NCBI GenBank assembly: GCA_022820365.1
Contig: JAJEFO010000104.1
Span: forward strand, 1-64,000
Direction: 5' to 3'
Length of the DNA stretch: 64,000 nucleotides
Origin: Silicimonas sp.
GTDB lineage: Bacteria > Pseudomonadota > Alphaproteobacteria > Rhodobacterales > Rhodobacteraceae
Shown one piece after another: positions 27,291-36,029 of this stretch. How positions within the stretch are numbered: the first letter of the stretch is position 1; the number at the start of each line of letters is the position of its first letter. The translations under genes were made by a program, and so were the position numbers. The notes under the pieces were generated by a model, which made no database searches, was not told where the DNA came from, and saw nothing but the letters and a program-made list of their open reading frames with translations.

Positions 27291-27760
27291 AGTCCCCCGT
27301 CACTTTCACGCTGAACGGCTCCGAGAGTGCAGTCTTCGTCGATTCCGGGGCCAATCTCCTGGACGTGCTTCGCCGGGGCTGCGGAGACCTGTCGCCCAAG
27401 TACGGTTGCGGACAGGGCAGCTGCGGTGCCTGCACGGTGCTCATAGACGGAGAACCGCATGTGTCCTGCCTGGTGCTGGCCGAGACCGTCGCCGGGCGGT
27501 CCGTCGAGACAACCGGGGGGCTGGCAAGCGGGCCGGACCTGCACCCGCTGCAAAGAGCGTTCATTGACGGCTTCGCTGCGCAGTGCGGGTACTGCACGCC
27601 GGGCATGCTGATGGCGGCCAAGGCGCTCCTTGACCGAAATCCAAGCCCAACCCGCTCGGAGGTCGAGGAAGCCATCTCAGGCAATCTTTGCCGCTGCACC
27701 GGCTATGAACCGATCATCGATGCAATACTTGAAGCCGCCAAGCAGCGAGGTGCCGCGTGA
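27287..27760 (+). CDS. Molybdenum hydroxylase 2Fe-2S (small) subunit, CoxS-like
   Basis: The 157-residue protein has both iron-sulfur clusters of the family: the plant-ferredoxin type GCGQGSCGACTVLIDG with the preceding and following cysteines (residues about 40-65), and the helical C-x-x-C (CGYCTPGM) plus C-x-C (LCRCTGY) cluster near residues 100 and 137. It relays electrons from the molybdenum centre to FAD. It starts at GTG 27287, overlapping the FAD-subunit stop by four bases, and its stop overlaps the ATG of the catalytic subunit. Confidence 0.95.
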   Translation: MKSPVTFTLNGSESAVFVDSGANLLDVLRRGCGDLSPKYGCGQGSCGACTVLIDGEPHVSCLVLAETVAGRSVETTGGLASGPDLHPLQRAFIDGFAAQCGYCTPGMLMAAKALLDRNPSPTRSEVEEAISGNLCRCTGYEPIIDAILEAAKQRGAA

Positions 27761-29685
27761 TGAATGCGGAGTATCGGAAGGACCTGTTTGCCGACGAACG
27801 CTCTGACGATTTCGATGTCGTCGGAAAGCCGGTCCTCAGGCAGGACATCATGGGTCATGTAACCGGGCGCTCGAAGTTCTACGACGACCATGCTTTCGAC
27901 GGGCTCCTGCACATGCGTTGCGTGCGCTCGCCCCACCATCACGCACGCATCCGGTCAGTCGATTCCTCGGCTGCCGAACGGCAGGACGGCGTTGTCCGCG
28001 TGCTTGGCGGCCGCGACGTGCCCGTGAACACCAACACGCTCTTGTCGCTGATCAATTTCGGGCGGGACGATGAGCCTCTTCTGGCGACAGACAAGGTCAG
28101 CTATGTTGGCCAGCCGGTCCTTGCAATCGTCGCAACCTCGGTTCGCGCCGCTCAGGAAGCGGTTGATGCCGTCAATGTGGATTACGAGGAACTGCCCCAT
28201 GTGCTGGACGTGGAGAAGGCGCTGAAGCCCGAGGCGCCGATCGTCAACGACGAGTATCCCAACAATACCTTCGACTATTTTGACACCTATGATCACCAGA
28301 AGCTGCGGTTCGGTGACGTTGAGACCGCATTCTCGAGAGCCGATCACATCGTCGGGGGCGAATACCAGATGTCGCCAATCGAGCAGGCGCCCATCGAGAC
28401 CTGCGGCGCCATCGCGGCGCCGGAAACCAACGACCGGATCACCGTTCATACATCGACCCAAGCGCTCTTCTTCTCGGTCGGCGTTACGGCGAAGCAGCTC
28501 GACATCAGCTCTGCGCGCCTGCACTTCATCGGCGGCACCGTCGGTGGAGGATTCGGCGGCAAGGTGGACAGCCATCACGAGCCTTTGGCTGCGCTCGCCT
28601 GCCTGGCGACGGGCAGGCCTGTGAAATACATGTGGGACCGCGCCGAAGAAATGCAGGTTGGCGGCCCGCGAGGAGGTGAACGCTGGCGGATCAAGGACGG
28701 GGTGATGCGCGACGGTCGCATCATCGCGCGTGCCTTTACCGGGTTCTTTGATGCCGGGGCATACACGCGGCTGTCGTCCTATGCCGTGCAGAAGTCGACG
28801 GGTCACTTGCCCGGTCCCTATTCGATCCCGAACGTCGCATCCAATGTCTACTGCGTCTTTACAAATCGGACCCCGTCGACGGCCATGCGCGGCTTCGGAA
28901 TTACCGCCGCAGACTTCGCGATTGAACGTCACATGGACAAGGTCGCGCGCGCGGTCGGCATGGACCCGATCGAGCTGCGGATCCTGAACGCATACCGCGA
29001 TGGCGACATGAAGGCACATCGGCGCGAGGCGAAGAACTGCGCCTTGATCGAAAGCTGCCAGGCGGTCGCCCAGAAAACGGGCTGGAGCCTGTCCGGCGAC
29101 GCGGCGCGCGCATCAAGCAAGACCGGCGGCGGAGAAGGGGCGCTGGGCGTCATCCCTGCGACTGTCACCGATGACGAGGGCAGGATAGGCGAACGAAGAC
29201 GTTCGGGGCTCGCCCCGGAGCCGTTCTCAGGGAAGGGGACCCGCGGGCTGCTTCCTGAAGGCCATTCCTCCAACAACAGTTCGGCTTTCGGCAATGCACC
29301 CCAACGGAAGGACATGGAGGCAGAGGTCGAGCGGCTCGGGTTCAAGGGTGCGACGGGCGTTCCGGCGACGCTCCAGGAACCCGCGGATGAAGCGACATCC
29401 AGTGCGCGTCCAACCGTGCCAAGGGAGACAGCGCAAACAACTCATCCCGCAGGTGCCAGAGGCGGTCCGTCCCTCCCTGCAGCCTACACTCAGCGCCCTG
29501 CAAGCACGATCAATCAGCCTATTGCGCAGCCGCCTGCACAGGCGTCAGGCACTCCAGCGGCGCAGCAGCCGGTGACGCCGCCGGCTGCCGCTGAGACCGA
29601 GAGTGAAACCGCCACGACCCACTTCCAGCGCGGCGTGCGGCGACCAGGCGTTTCGCGGTTCATCTCCGGGTCGAGGAGGCGCTGA
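27757..29685 (+). CDS. Molybdenum hydroxylase catalytic subunit, N-terminal half with a long disordered tail
   Basis: Residues 1-445 correspond to the N-terminal part of a CoxL/xanthine-dehydrogenase large subunit: GHVTGRSKFYDDH at the start, VGGGFGGKVDSH near residue 262 and the active-site strand TAMRGFGITAADFAIERHMD near residue 375. The motif AMRGFG is that of general hydroxylases, not the AYxCSFR of form I CO dehydrogenase. From about residue 446 the chain turns into some 195 residues of Ser/Pro/Ala/Gln-rich low-complexity sequence (for example QPPAQASGTPAAQQPVTPPA). It stops at TGA 29685 where the second half restarts in another frame. The subunit is therefore naturally split or was broken and re-initiated. 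Confidence 0.88.
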   Translation: MMNAEYRKDLFADERSDDFDVVGKPVLRQDIMGHVTGRSKFYDDHAFDGLLHMRCVRSPHHHARIRSVDSSAAERQDGVVRVLGGRDVPVNTNTLLSLINFGRDDEPLLATDKVSYVGQPVLAIVATSVRAAQEAVDAVNVDYEELPHVLDVEKALKPEAPIVNDEYPNNTFDYFDTYDHQKLRFGDVETAFSRADHIVGGEYQMSPIEQAPIETCGAIAAPETNDRITVHTSTQALFFSVGVTAKQLDISSARLHFIGGTVGGGFGGKVDSHHEPLAALACLATGRPVKYMWDRAEEMQVGGPRGGERWRIKDGVMRDGRIIARAFTGFFDAGAYTRLSSYAVQKSTGHLPGPYSIPNVASNVYCVFTNRTPSTAMRGFGITAADFAIERHMDKVARAVGMDPIELRILNAYRDGDMKAHRREAKNCALIESCQAVAQKTGWSLSGDAARASSKTGGGEGALGVIPATVTDDEGRIGERRRSGLAPEPFSGKGTRGLLPEGHSSNNSSAFGNAPQRKDMEAEVERLGFKGATGVPATLQEPADEATSSARPTVPRETAQTTHPAGARGGPSLPAAYTQRPASTINQPIAQPPAQASGTPAAQQPVTPPAAAETESETATTHFQRGVRRPGVSRFISGSRRR

Positions 29686-30713
29686 TGGCCATTCACCATG
29701 GACGCGGCTTTGCCTGCATCAACTACCCGATCGGCATGAACCTTGGCGGCGACCCGAGCCAGGCGCTGGTCCATTCGACGCCTGATGGAAAGTTCAAGGT
29801 CACGCTCTCATCGATCGATCTTGGACAAGGCATCAAGTCGGTTGGTCGCCAATTGGCTGCCGAGACGCTCGGCGTGCCGGTCGAGGATGTTTTTGTCGAT
29901 ACTGCGGACAGCGACACCGGTCCCCATGACATGGGCTCATTCGCATCGCGCGGAACGCATAGAATGGGCAACGCGATCATCCGTGCAGCCACGGAGGCCC
30001 GCGCCCAGCTGCTGGAAGCCGCGGCGGAAGAGCTTGAAGTCGACGCGCCCGATCTTGTGACCGACGGACGCGGGAACATCCATGTAAAGGGTGCGCCCAG
30101 CCGGTCAGTAACAGTCGAGGCGACGGCAACGGCCGCTCAATTCAATCAAGGCCGTACACTTGCGGGACGCGGAATATTTCTTGTCCCCTTGTCCGAGGTC
30201 GACAGCGACACCGGCGAAATGACCCCGGTGTCGTCCTTCGCCCACGCAGCGCTGATCATAGACTTGACGGTGGATGACGAAACCGGCGAGGTCGAGGTCC
30301 AGCATATCAACTCTGCTTACGAAGTTGGACGCGCGCTCAATCCCCGACTGGTGGAACAGCAGTTGATCGGGGGCGCCTGGATGGGCGTAAGCCACGCGCT
30401 GTATGAAACGACAGAGCCTTACTATCCGGACCGGTCGCACGGACCCATCGATTTCAATCACTATCTTCAGCCGGGGCCGGGCGACGCTGTGCCTCACCAT
30501 ATCTCGGTTCTCGAACGTCCGGCGCCGGATGCGCCCTTCGGTGGCAAGGGGCCGGGCGAGATGTGCGCTAATCCGGTGCTGCCTGCCATCGCCAATGCCG
30601 TGTTCAACGCGGTTGGCGTGGAATGCGACAGCCTTCCGATCACTCCGGAAAAGGTGTTGCGCGGCATTCGCGCGAACGGCGGCGCACGTCCCCAAGGCAG
30701 ACCGGGCGCCTGA
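29685..30713 (+). CDS. Molybdenum hydroxylase catalytic subunit, C-terminal half
   Basis: The 342-residue product resumes the large subunit exactly where the previous ORF leaves it: HGRGFACINYPIGMNLGG, then SSIDLGQGIKSVGRQLAAET with the conserved GQG, and near residue 287 GGKGPGEMCANPVLPAIANA, whose Glu (about 292) is the catalytic base of this enzyme class. Together the two ORFs contain all parts of a normal roughly 770-residue subunit, plus the insert. The ATG at 29685 overlaps the preceding TGA by one base (TGATG), a configuration suited to termination-reinitiation. The split falls between the two molybdopterin-binding domains, so an active two-chain enzyme is possible. Confidence 0.88.
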   Translation: MAIHHGRGFACINYPIGMNLGGDPSQALVHSTPDGKFKVTLSSIDLGQGIKSVGRQLAAETLGVPVEDVFVDTADSDTGPHDMGSFASRGTHRMGNAIIRAATEARAQLLEAAAEELEVDAPDLVTDGRGNIHVKGAPSRSVTVEATATAAQFNQGRTLAGRGIFLVPLSEVDSDTGEMTPVSSFAHAALIIDLTVDDETGEVEVQHINSAYEVGRALNPRLVEQQLIGGAWMGVSHALYETTEPYYPDRSHGPIDFNHYLQPGPGDAVPHHISVLERPAPDAPFGGKGPGEMCANPVLPAIANAVFNAVGVECDSLPITPEKVLRGIRANGGARPQGRPGA

Positions 30714-31594
30714 TGCCGGTACGGGCGGACATACGCGGGATCGACAGCCCCGGAGCGCTGCAAGGCGCTTTGACAGCGGCGCAGTACCTCGCCGATGACG
30801 CGCTGTCGACCTCGGCCTATCTCGCGCTGGCGCTCGGCAAGCCGCTTCTTTTGGAAGGCGTTCCGGGCGTCGGCAAGACCGAGGCTGCCAAGGCGGTAGG
30901 CGCTGTGCTGGGTCGGCACGTGATCCGCTTGCAATGCTACGAGGGAATCGACGCCGCTGCGGCGCTCTATGAATGGAATTATCCGCGCCAAATGCTGGCG
31001 ATTCGCCAGGCCGAGAACAGCCAGCTCAACGTTTACGCGGATGAATTTCTCCTTGCGCGCCCCTTGCTGGAAGCGTTGCGAGCACCGGATGAGTCCCTCT
31101 TGCTGATCGACGAAATCGACCGCTCTGATCACGAGTTTGAGGCGTTTTTGCTCGAGTTCCTGTCGGACTTCACCATCTCGATACCCGAGACCGGCACGGT
31201 CCGTGCGACATCTCACCCGATTGTCGTTCTGACTTCGAACCGCACCCGCGACCTTCACGAGGCCCTCAGGCGACGATGCGTCTATCATTGGATCGATTTC
31301 CCTGATCCTGCACTTGAAGCCCGCATCGTGATGGTTCGAGCTTCGTCGGTTGCCGAGGCGACAGCGGAGGCTGTGGTCGCATCGGTGGGGCTTATGCGGG
31401 AAGAGCCATTGGTAAAACTGCCTGGCGTTGCCGAGACTGTCGAGTGGGCGGAGGCCGCAACGCTATTGAATGCGCAAGGAGAGCCATGGCCTGCGGCTTT
31501 CCGGCGCTCGATTGGCGTCGTGCTGAAAGACCAGGACGATCTAGCGCAATTGTCTCCGCGACTGGACGCGTTCCTGCCAGGAGAAGCGGCATGA
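30713..31594 (+). CDS. MoxR/CoxD-type AAA+ ATPase
   Basis: The 293-residue protein has Walker A LLLEGVPGVGKTEAAK near residue 44, Walker B LLLIDEIDRSDHEFEAFLLE near residue 137 and the sensor region VLTSNRTRDLHEALRRRC, as in MoxR-family chaperone ATPases. In CO-dehydrogenase operons CoxD of this type, with CoxE, assists assembly of the molybdenum active site. The gene starts at ATG 30713 within the previous stop (TGATG) and overlaps the VWA gene by four bases, consistent with one maturation complex. Confidence 0.9.
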   Translation: MPVRADIRGIDSPGALQGALTAAQYLADDALSTSAYLALALGKPLLLEGVPGVGKTEAAKAVGAVLGRHVIRLQCYEGIDAAAALYEWNYPRQMLAIRQAENSQLNVYADEFLLARPLLEALRAPDESLLLIDEIDRSDHEFEAFLLEFLSDFTISIPETGTVRATSHPIVVLTSNRTRDLHEALRRRCVYHWIDFPDPALEARIVMVRASSVAEATAEAVVASVGLMREEPLVKLPGVAETVEWAEAATLLNAQGEPWPAAFRRSIGVVLKDQDDLAQLSPRLDAFLPGEAA

Positions 31595-32718
31595 CGGATT
31601 CACGCCCGCTGCCTCGCGCCGCCGAGCCGTTTGTCGAGTTCTCCGCCGTCTTGCGCACCCATGGATTTTCCGTCGGGCCCGATCAGACCATCGGCTTTCT
31701 AGAGGCAATCGAGTTGCTGGGGCCTCGCAATGTCGAGGATGTCCGTCGCGCCGGAATCGCCATGCTGGCGATTCCCAAGGACCGGCAGGATGAATTTGAC
31801 GCGCTCTTCCGCGCCTATTTCCTGGGGATGACCGCGCCAGGCGCGGTTGAATCCGAAGACGAAGCGGTTTCGGCCCACGAGCCGACCGGCGCACGCGAAG
31901 AGCGGGACGCGGTTGAACCCGATGCCGAGACCGGCGAAGAGGCCACGGCCGTTGAGCGTCTGTCACGCCGCGAATTCACGGAAGAAGACTCAAGTTCGGT
32001 CCTGGCACGCTTTCAACGCCTTGCGCCCGCCCGACTGCCGCGTCGACTGTCGTACCGCTTTGCACCGGATCGGGGCGGCAAGCTTCTGGATATGCGTCGG
32101 ACCCTGCGCGATGCCGCAAGGCGGGACGGCGAGGTCTTCACCCTTGCACGTCGTCGCCGCAAGAACAGACAGCGCAGGATCGTCCTGCTGATTGACGTTT
32201 CCGGATCGATGAAAGATCGAACAGAGGCTGCAATGACTTTCGCGCACGCGTTGACCGGCGCGGCTGACCGCGCGGAGGTCTTTACGCTTGGCACGCGATT
32301 GACACGACTGACATCTGCGCTGCGCGTACGCAATCGGGAAAGGGCGTTGGAGCGCGCCTCCGCACTTGTTGCCGACGTTGATGGCGGCACGCGGATCGGC
32401 GAAGCCCTGACCACTTTCCTTGCGGTGCCGCGCTATGCCGGCATTGCACGCGGCGCGGCGATTGTCGTCTTGTCCGACGGCCTCGAACGCGGGTCGCCAA
32501 CGCTGATGCTGGAAGCGGTTCGGCGGCTTTCAAGACTGGCTTGGCGTCTGGATTGGCTGACGCCGCTGGCGTCGGATCCTGACTACCTGCCTGCCACCGG
32601 CGGCCTGAGCGCCATACTCCCGAGCCTCGATGCACTGGCCGATGGATCGACGAGCGAAGCGGTGGTGAGCCATCTTCTGAGCCTGGCATCCCAAGCCCGT
32701 CAGGGAGGTGCTGCATGA
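31591..32718 (+). CDS. VWA domain protein, CoxE-like
   Basis: The 375-residue protein begins with a helical region (EFSAVLRTHGFSVGPDQTIG) typical of CoxE-like proteins. It has an acidic stretch near residues 90-125 and a C-terminal von Willebrand A domain with the MIDAS motif VLLIDVSGSMKDRTEAAM near residue 199 (D-x-S-x-S). VWA proteins pair with MoxR ATPases; here the pair most likely matures the hydroxylase encoded just upstream. Start 31591 overlaps the ATPase stop (ATGA), and its own stop overlaps the amidohydrolase start the same way. Confidence 0.9.
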   Translation: MTDSRPLPRAAEPFVEFSAVLRTHGFSVGPDQTIGFLEAIELLGPRNVEDVRRAGIAMLAIPKDRQDEFDALFRAYFLGMTAPGAVESEDEAVSAHEPTGAREERDAVEPDAETGEEATAVERLSRREFTEEDSSSVLARFQRLAPARLPRRLSYRFAPDRGGKLLDMRRTLRDAARRDGEVFTLARRRRKNRQRRIVLLIDVSGSMKDRTEAAMTFAHALTGAADRAEVFTLGTRLTRLTSALRVRNRERALERASALVADVDGGTRIGEALTTFLAVPRYAGIARGAAIVVLSDGLERGSPTLMLEAVRRLSRLAWRLDWLTPLASDPDYLPATGGLSAILPSLDALADGSTSEAVVSHLLSLASQARQGGAA

Positions 32719-33593
32719 TAGACGCCCACCACCATGTCTGGCGGCAAACAGACCTGCCATGGCTGCTCGGCCCCGAGCGACCGAGGATCTTCGGTCCATA
32801 TGCAGCGATCAAGAGGGATTATCCGGTCGAAGAATATTGCGCCGACATCAAGGGTACCGGGGTCAAGAAATCGGTCTATGTGCAGGCAAACTGGGCGCCG
32901 AACTGGTTCAAGGACGAAATCGCCTGGGTTCAGTCCGTTGCCGACAGGAGCGGCTGGCCCCATGCAATCGTCGGCTTTCTGGACTTCACGAAAGGCGATG
33001 TCGGTCCCGCGCTGAAGTCGCTCAGGGACTATTCGCTGCTGCGAGGTTTCAGGCAGCAATTTCACTGGCACGAGAATCCGCTTTATCGATTCGCCCCCGA
33101 CCGCAGGCAGGTTTCGGACCCCCGCGTCGCCGAGAACATCGGAAAGCTCGCGGAGCACGGCTTCACTTTCGACCTGCAGGTATTTCCGGGCCAGATGGCG
33201 GACGCCGCAAAGCTCGCCGATGCGTGCCCGGACGTGACTTTCATCCTGCAGCATGCCGGCATGCTGGAAGATCAATCCCAGGTCGGCTGGAAGGCTTGGC
33301 GCGCAGCCATGACCGACCTCGCGAAACGGAATAACGTGGTCACGAAACTATCGGCGTTCGGAACGTTCATTCATCGGAACGACCCGGACTTCATCGCCGA
33401 CATCGTGAAGCAGACGGTCTCAATCTTCGGGGCGGATCGCTGCATGTTCGGATCAAACTTTCCGATCGAGAAGCTCTGGACCAGCTATCGGGATCTCGTT
33501 GGCGCTTTCAGGAAAGCGACCGCGAGTCTCACCAAGAAGCAGAAAGCGCAAATCTTCAACGACACCGCAGCGCGGGTTTACCGCGTCGAATAA
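32715..33593 (+). CDS. Amidohydrolase family protein (amidohydrolase 2 type)
   Basis: The 292-residue TIM-barrel hydrolase begins MIDAHHHVWRQTDLPWLLGP, giving the HxH metal-binding start at residues 5-7. It continues with YVQANW, LRGFRQQFHWHENP, LQHAGM near residue 179 and MFGSNFPIEKL near residue 246, whose Asp-equivalent region closes the site. Family members cleave lactones, amides or decarboxylate cyclic acids. Relatives include 2-pyrone-4,6-dicarboxylate lactonase-like and sugar lactone hydrolases. Its place in the operon suggests action after the hydroxylase, but the substrate is not known. Confidence 0.88.
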   Translation: MIDAHHHVWRQTDLPWLLGPERPRIFGPYAAIKRDYPVEEYCADIKGTGVKKSVYVQANWAPNWFKDEIAWVQSVADRSGWPHAIVGFLDFTKGDVGPALKSLRDYSLLRGFRQQFHWHENPLYRFAPDRRQVSDPRVAENIGKLAEHGFTFDLQVFPGQMADAAKLADACPDVTFILQHAGMLEDQSQVGWKAWRAAMTDLAKRNNVVTKLSAFGTFIHRNDPDFIADIVKQTVSIFGADRCMFGSNFPIEKLWTSYRDLVGAFRKATASLTKKQKAQIFNDTAARVYRVE

Positions 33594-33604
33594 GGGAGTA
33601 CCCA

Positions 33605-34453
33605 ATGGCCCTCACTATCCACATTCTTGATTTTGGAGACATCGAGCTCGAAGCCAGCTTTCTGGTCCTTGGCCACGACTGCGGCCGCGTTCGCCGTGTC
33701 CCGACCTACGGGTTCCTCATCCTCGGCGGGCAGTATCCGGTTTTGATCGACACCGGGTATCGAGACAACGCGATCATGGAGACCCTGGGCATGCGCGGGC
33801 ACTGCTACCACGAAAACACCGTGGACCAGCAACTGTCAAAGCACGGGCTCCGTCCGGGCGACATCCGCTACGTCCTGCATACGCATCTGCACATCGACCA
33901 CGCTGGAAACGATGACGATTTTCCTCTAAACACGACGGTCGTGCTGAATCGCCGGGAAATGGAGTTCTCGGTCTCGGGCATCATGTATCCGCAGTATCCA
34001 AAGCCGGACATCAAGCACCTTGTCGACAGGATCTACGAACCCGAAGCCATTCGTTTCCTGGACCTCGAGATCTCGGGAGCGGAAGAGATCATTCCGGGCG
34101 TCTGGTGCGAACCCGCGGGCGCGCATACTGAAGGATCGATGAACGTGATTGTCGAAACCGCCGACGGGCTTGCCTGCATCTGCGGCGACGTCATCTATGA
34201 CTTCAACGATCAGGTCATCAACCATGTCCGGGTCAACAACTACATGGAACCGCAGGTCACCGGGAATCACGCCGGATCCAAGCGTTCGGAAAAGGCGCAG
34301 ATCAAGAAACTGCTCAACAACTATCGGTACCTGTTGCCTGTGCACGATCGTGGCGCAGTAATCGAACACGGGCAGGTCGTGGGCCGACTTGGCATGAATT
34401 GCCCAGGTTCCGTTGTAGAAAGCCTGCCGGCCCGCAATTGGTTCCCGGCCTGA
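33605..34453 (+). CDS. Metallo-beta-lactamase-fold hydrolase (lactonase-like)
   Basis: The 282-residue protein has the MBL signature HTHLHIDHAGN near residues 97-107 and further ligand histidines in PAGAHTEGSMNVIVET (near 177) and the terminal VHDRGA (near 248). The length and the N-terminal YGFLILGGQYPVLIDTGY resemble the N-acyl-homoserine-lactonase branch, which opens lactone rings using two zinc ions. In this operon a catabolic lactone is a more likely substrate than a signal molecule. It starts 11 bases after the amidohydrolase gene with AGGGAG in front. Confidence 0.88.
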   Translation: MALTIHILDFGDIELEASFLVLGHDCGRVRRVPTYGFLILGGQYPVLIDTGYRDNAIMETLGMRGHCYHENTVDQQLSKHGLRPGDIRYVLHTHLHIDHAGNDDDFPLNTTVVLNRREMEFSVSGIMYPQYPKPDIKHLVDRIYEPEAIRFLDLEISGAEEIIPGVWCEPAGAHTEGSMNVIVETADGLACICGDVIYDFNDQVINHVRVNNYMEPQVTGNHAGSKRSEKAQIKKLLNNYRYLLPVHDRGAVIEHGQVVGRLGMNCPGSVVESLPARNWFPA

Positions 34454-34463
34454 GGAAATTGCC

Positions 34464-36029
34464 ATGCCCCATGTTGCGACCGACCCAAGGTTCAACGAAC
34501 TGATCGACTTGAGTGCGCCGGTGCGTCAGATCGGCAGCGGCTTCACTTTCACCGAGGGACCGCTTTGGCATCCGCTTGAGCAGCATCTGGTATTTTCGGA
34601 CATGCCCGCAGATGTCCGGCGCAGGTGGTCGGAGACAGGCGGCGTCGAAGAGGTCATGCGCCCGTCAAACAAGGGCAACGGAATGACCTATGATGCCGAC
34701 CTGAACCTCCTGGTCTGCGAACACGCGACGTCGTCGGTCGCGCGGTTCAATCGCGATGGCACGCGAGAAGTCCTCGCCAGTCACTTCGAAGGCAAGGAAC
34801 TGAACTCCCCCAACGACATCTGCGTGCGCTCGGACGGATCGGTCTATTTCTCTGATCCGACCTTCGGTCGGATGGAACACTTTGGAGTACCAAGGCCGCT
34901 TCCGCAGGGGTTTCAGGGAGTCTACCGGCTCTCGCCCGGGCATCGCCCCGGCGATGAACCGCAGCTTGTGTCAGACAGGTACATGTTCGGGCAGCCAAAC
35001 GGACTTTGCTTCAGTCCCTGTGAACGGTTCATGTGGGTCAACGATACGGATCAGGCAAACATCCGGATGTTCGATATCGGCCCCAAAGGCGAACTGGTCA
35101 ATGCCAGGCTCTTCGCAAGTGGCATTAAGGAGGATGGCCGCGCCGGGCTGCCCGATGGAATGAAGGCCGACACCAGCGGCAACGTCTACGTGACCGCCCC
35201 AGGGGGCGTCTGGGTTTATGATTTCCACGGCGTGAAGCTGGGCGAGATTATCGTGCCCGAGCAGTCGGCTAACCTGCACTGGGGCGGAGAGCACTGGCAA
35301 ACGCTCTACATTTGCGCGACGACCGGCGTCTATGCCGTGAACCTGAAATCTCAGGGGCGGGAGGAGCCGTTCATGCGTGCTCAACCGGCACCTTCACGCG
35401 CTTCGACGGGTGTCCTTGCGGCAATCGATCCGCGCAAGACAGCCCTGATCATTCAGGACATGCAAAACGATGTCATCATTGATGGCGGCGCCTTCGCCGA
35501 GAGCGGATCGCCCGCGCACGCCAGGTCGCAGAACGTTGTGGCGAATTCCCGGCGACTGGCCGATGCTTGCAGGCGCGCAGGCGTGACAGTCATTCACGTG
35601 CATTTCATTTGCGAGCCGGGGCATCCCAAGATCGGCCCCAACGCGCCTCTCTATTCGGGTCTCATCGATGCAGGAGCGATGGTTCGCGGCTCTTGGGGCG
35701 CTGCCCCGGTGGCTGGACTAGAGCCGCACGGATCCGATCTTGTCGTTGAGAAAATGTCGATGAGTCCGTGGGAAACCTCGCGCCTGCAAAGCTATCTCAG
35801 GCACGGCGGGATAGACACGCTGATTAATACCGGTGCATGGACCAACATGTCTGTCGAACACACCGCCCGCACGGGTGCGGACAAAGGGTTCCGCGTGATC
35901 GTGCCCGAGGACGCCTGTTCGACCATGAATGACGAGTGGCACAGGGCGTCGATTGACTTTGCGATGGCGAATGTCGCTGAGGTCACGAGCGTCGACCGCG
36001 TTATCGCTCGGCTGGGGGCAGGCGGATGA
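34464..36029 (+). CDS. SMP-30/gluconolactonase fused to an isochorismatase-like domain
   Basis: Residues 1-300 form an SMP-30/gluconolactonase beta-propeller (FTEGPLWHPLEQHLVFSD near 30, LNSPNDICVRSDGSVYFSDP near 113, AGLPDGMKADTSGNVYV near 230). Residues 318-521 form a cysteine-hydrolase/isochorismatase-like domain (TALIIQDMQNDVI near 326, VVEKMSMSPW). In the second domain the catalytic Cys position reads Ser: NTGAWTNMSVEHTAR with Ser463 where relatives have Cys. The fusion joins lactone opening to an amidase-like step, but the second site may be altered or inactive. The gene is ten bases after the MBL gene and overlaps the next gene by four. Confidence 0.87.
   Translation: MPHVATDPRFNELIDLSAPVRQIGSGFTFTEGPLWHPLEQHLVFSDMPADVRRRWSETGGVEEVMRPSNKGNGMTYDADLNLLVCEHATSSVARFNRDGTREVLASHFEGKELNSPNDICVRSDGSVYFSDPTFGRMEHFGVPRPLPQGFQGVYRLSPGHRPGDEPQLVSDRYMFGQPNGLCFSPCERFMWVNDTDQANIRMFDIGPKGELVNARLFASGIKEDGRAGLPDGMKADTSGNVYVTAPGGVWVYDFHGVKLGEIIVPEQSANLHWGGEHWQTLYICATTGVYAVNLKSQGREEPFMRAQPAPSRASTGVLAAIDPRKTALIIQDMQNDVIIDGGAFAESGSPAHARSQNVVANSRRLADACRRAGVTVIHVHFICEPGHPKIGPNAPLYSGLIDAGAMVRGSWGAAPVAGLEPHGSDLVVEKMSMSPWETSRLQSYLRHGGIDTLINTGAWTNMSVEHTARTGADKGFRVIVPEDACSTMNDEWHRASIDFAMANVAEVTSVDRVIARLGAGG

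Noticed and set aside
29090-29690. A separate gene in the low-complexity end of the first Mo-subunit ORF
   Set aside because: The stretch continues the same frame without a start signal; composition is that of a disordered tail, not of a distinct domain.
27757-30713. Form I aerobic CO dehydrogenase
   Set aside because: The subunit set looks like CoxM-S-L plus CoxD/E, but the active-site loop is AMRGFG, not AYxCSFR, so CO oxidation is not supported.
33605-34453. Quorum-quenching AHL lactonase as the firm role
   Set aside because: The fold fits, but the gene lies in a catabolic operon with no LuxI/LuxR nearby, so only a lactonase-like hydrolase is claimed.
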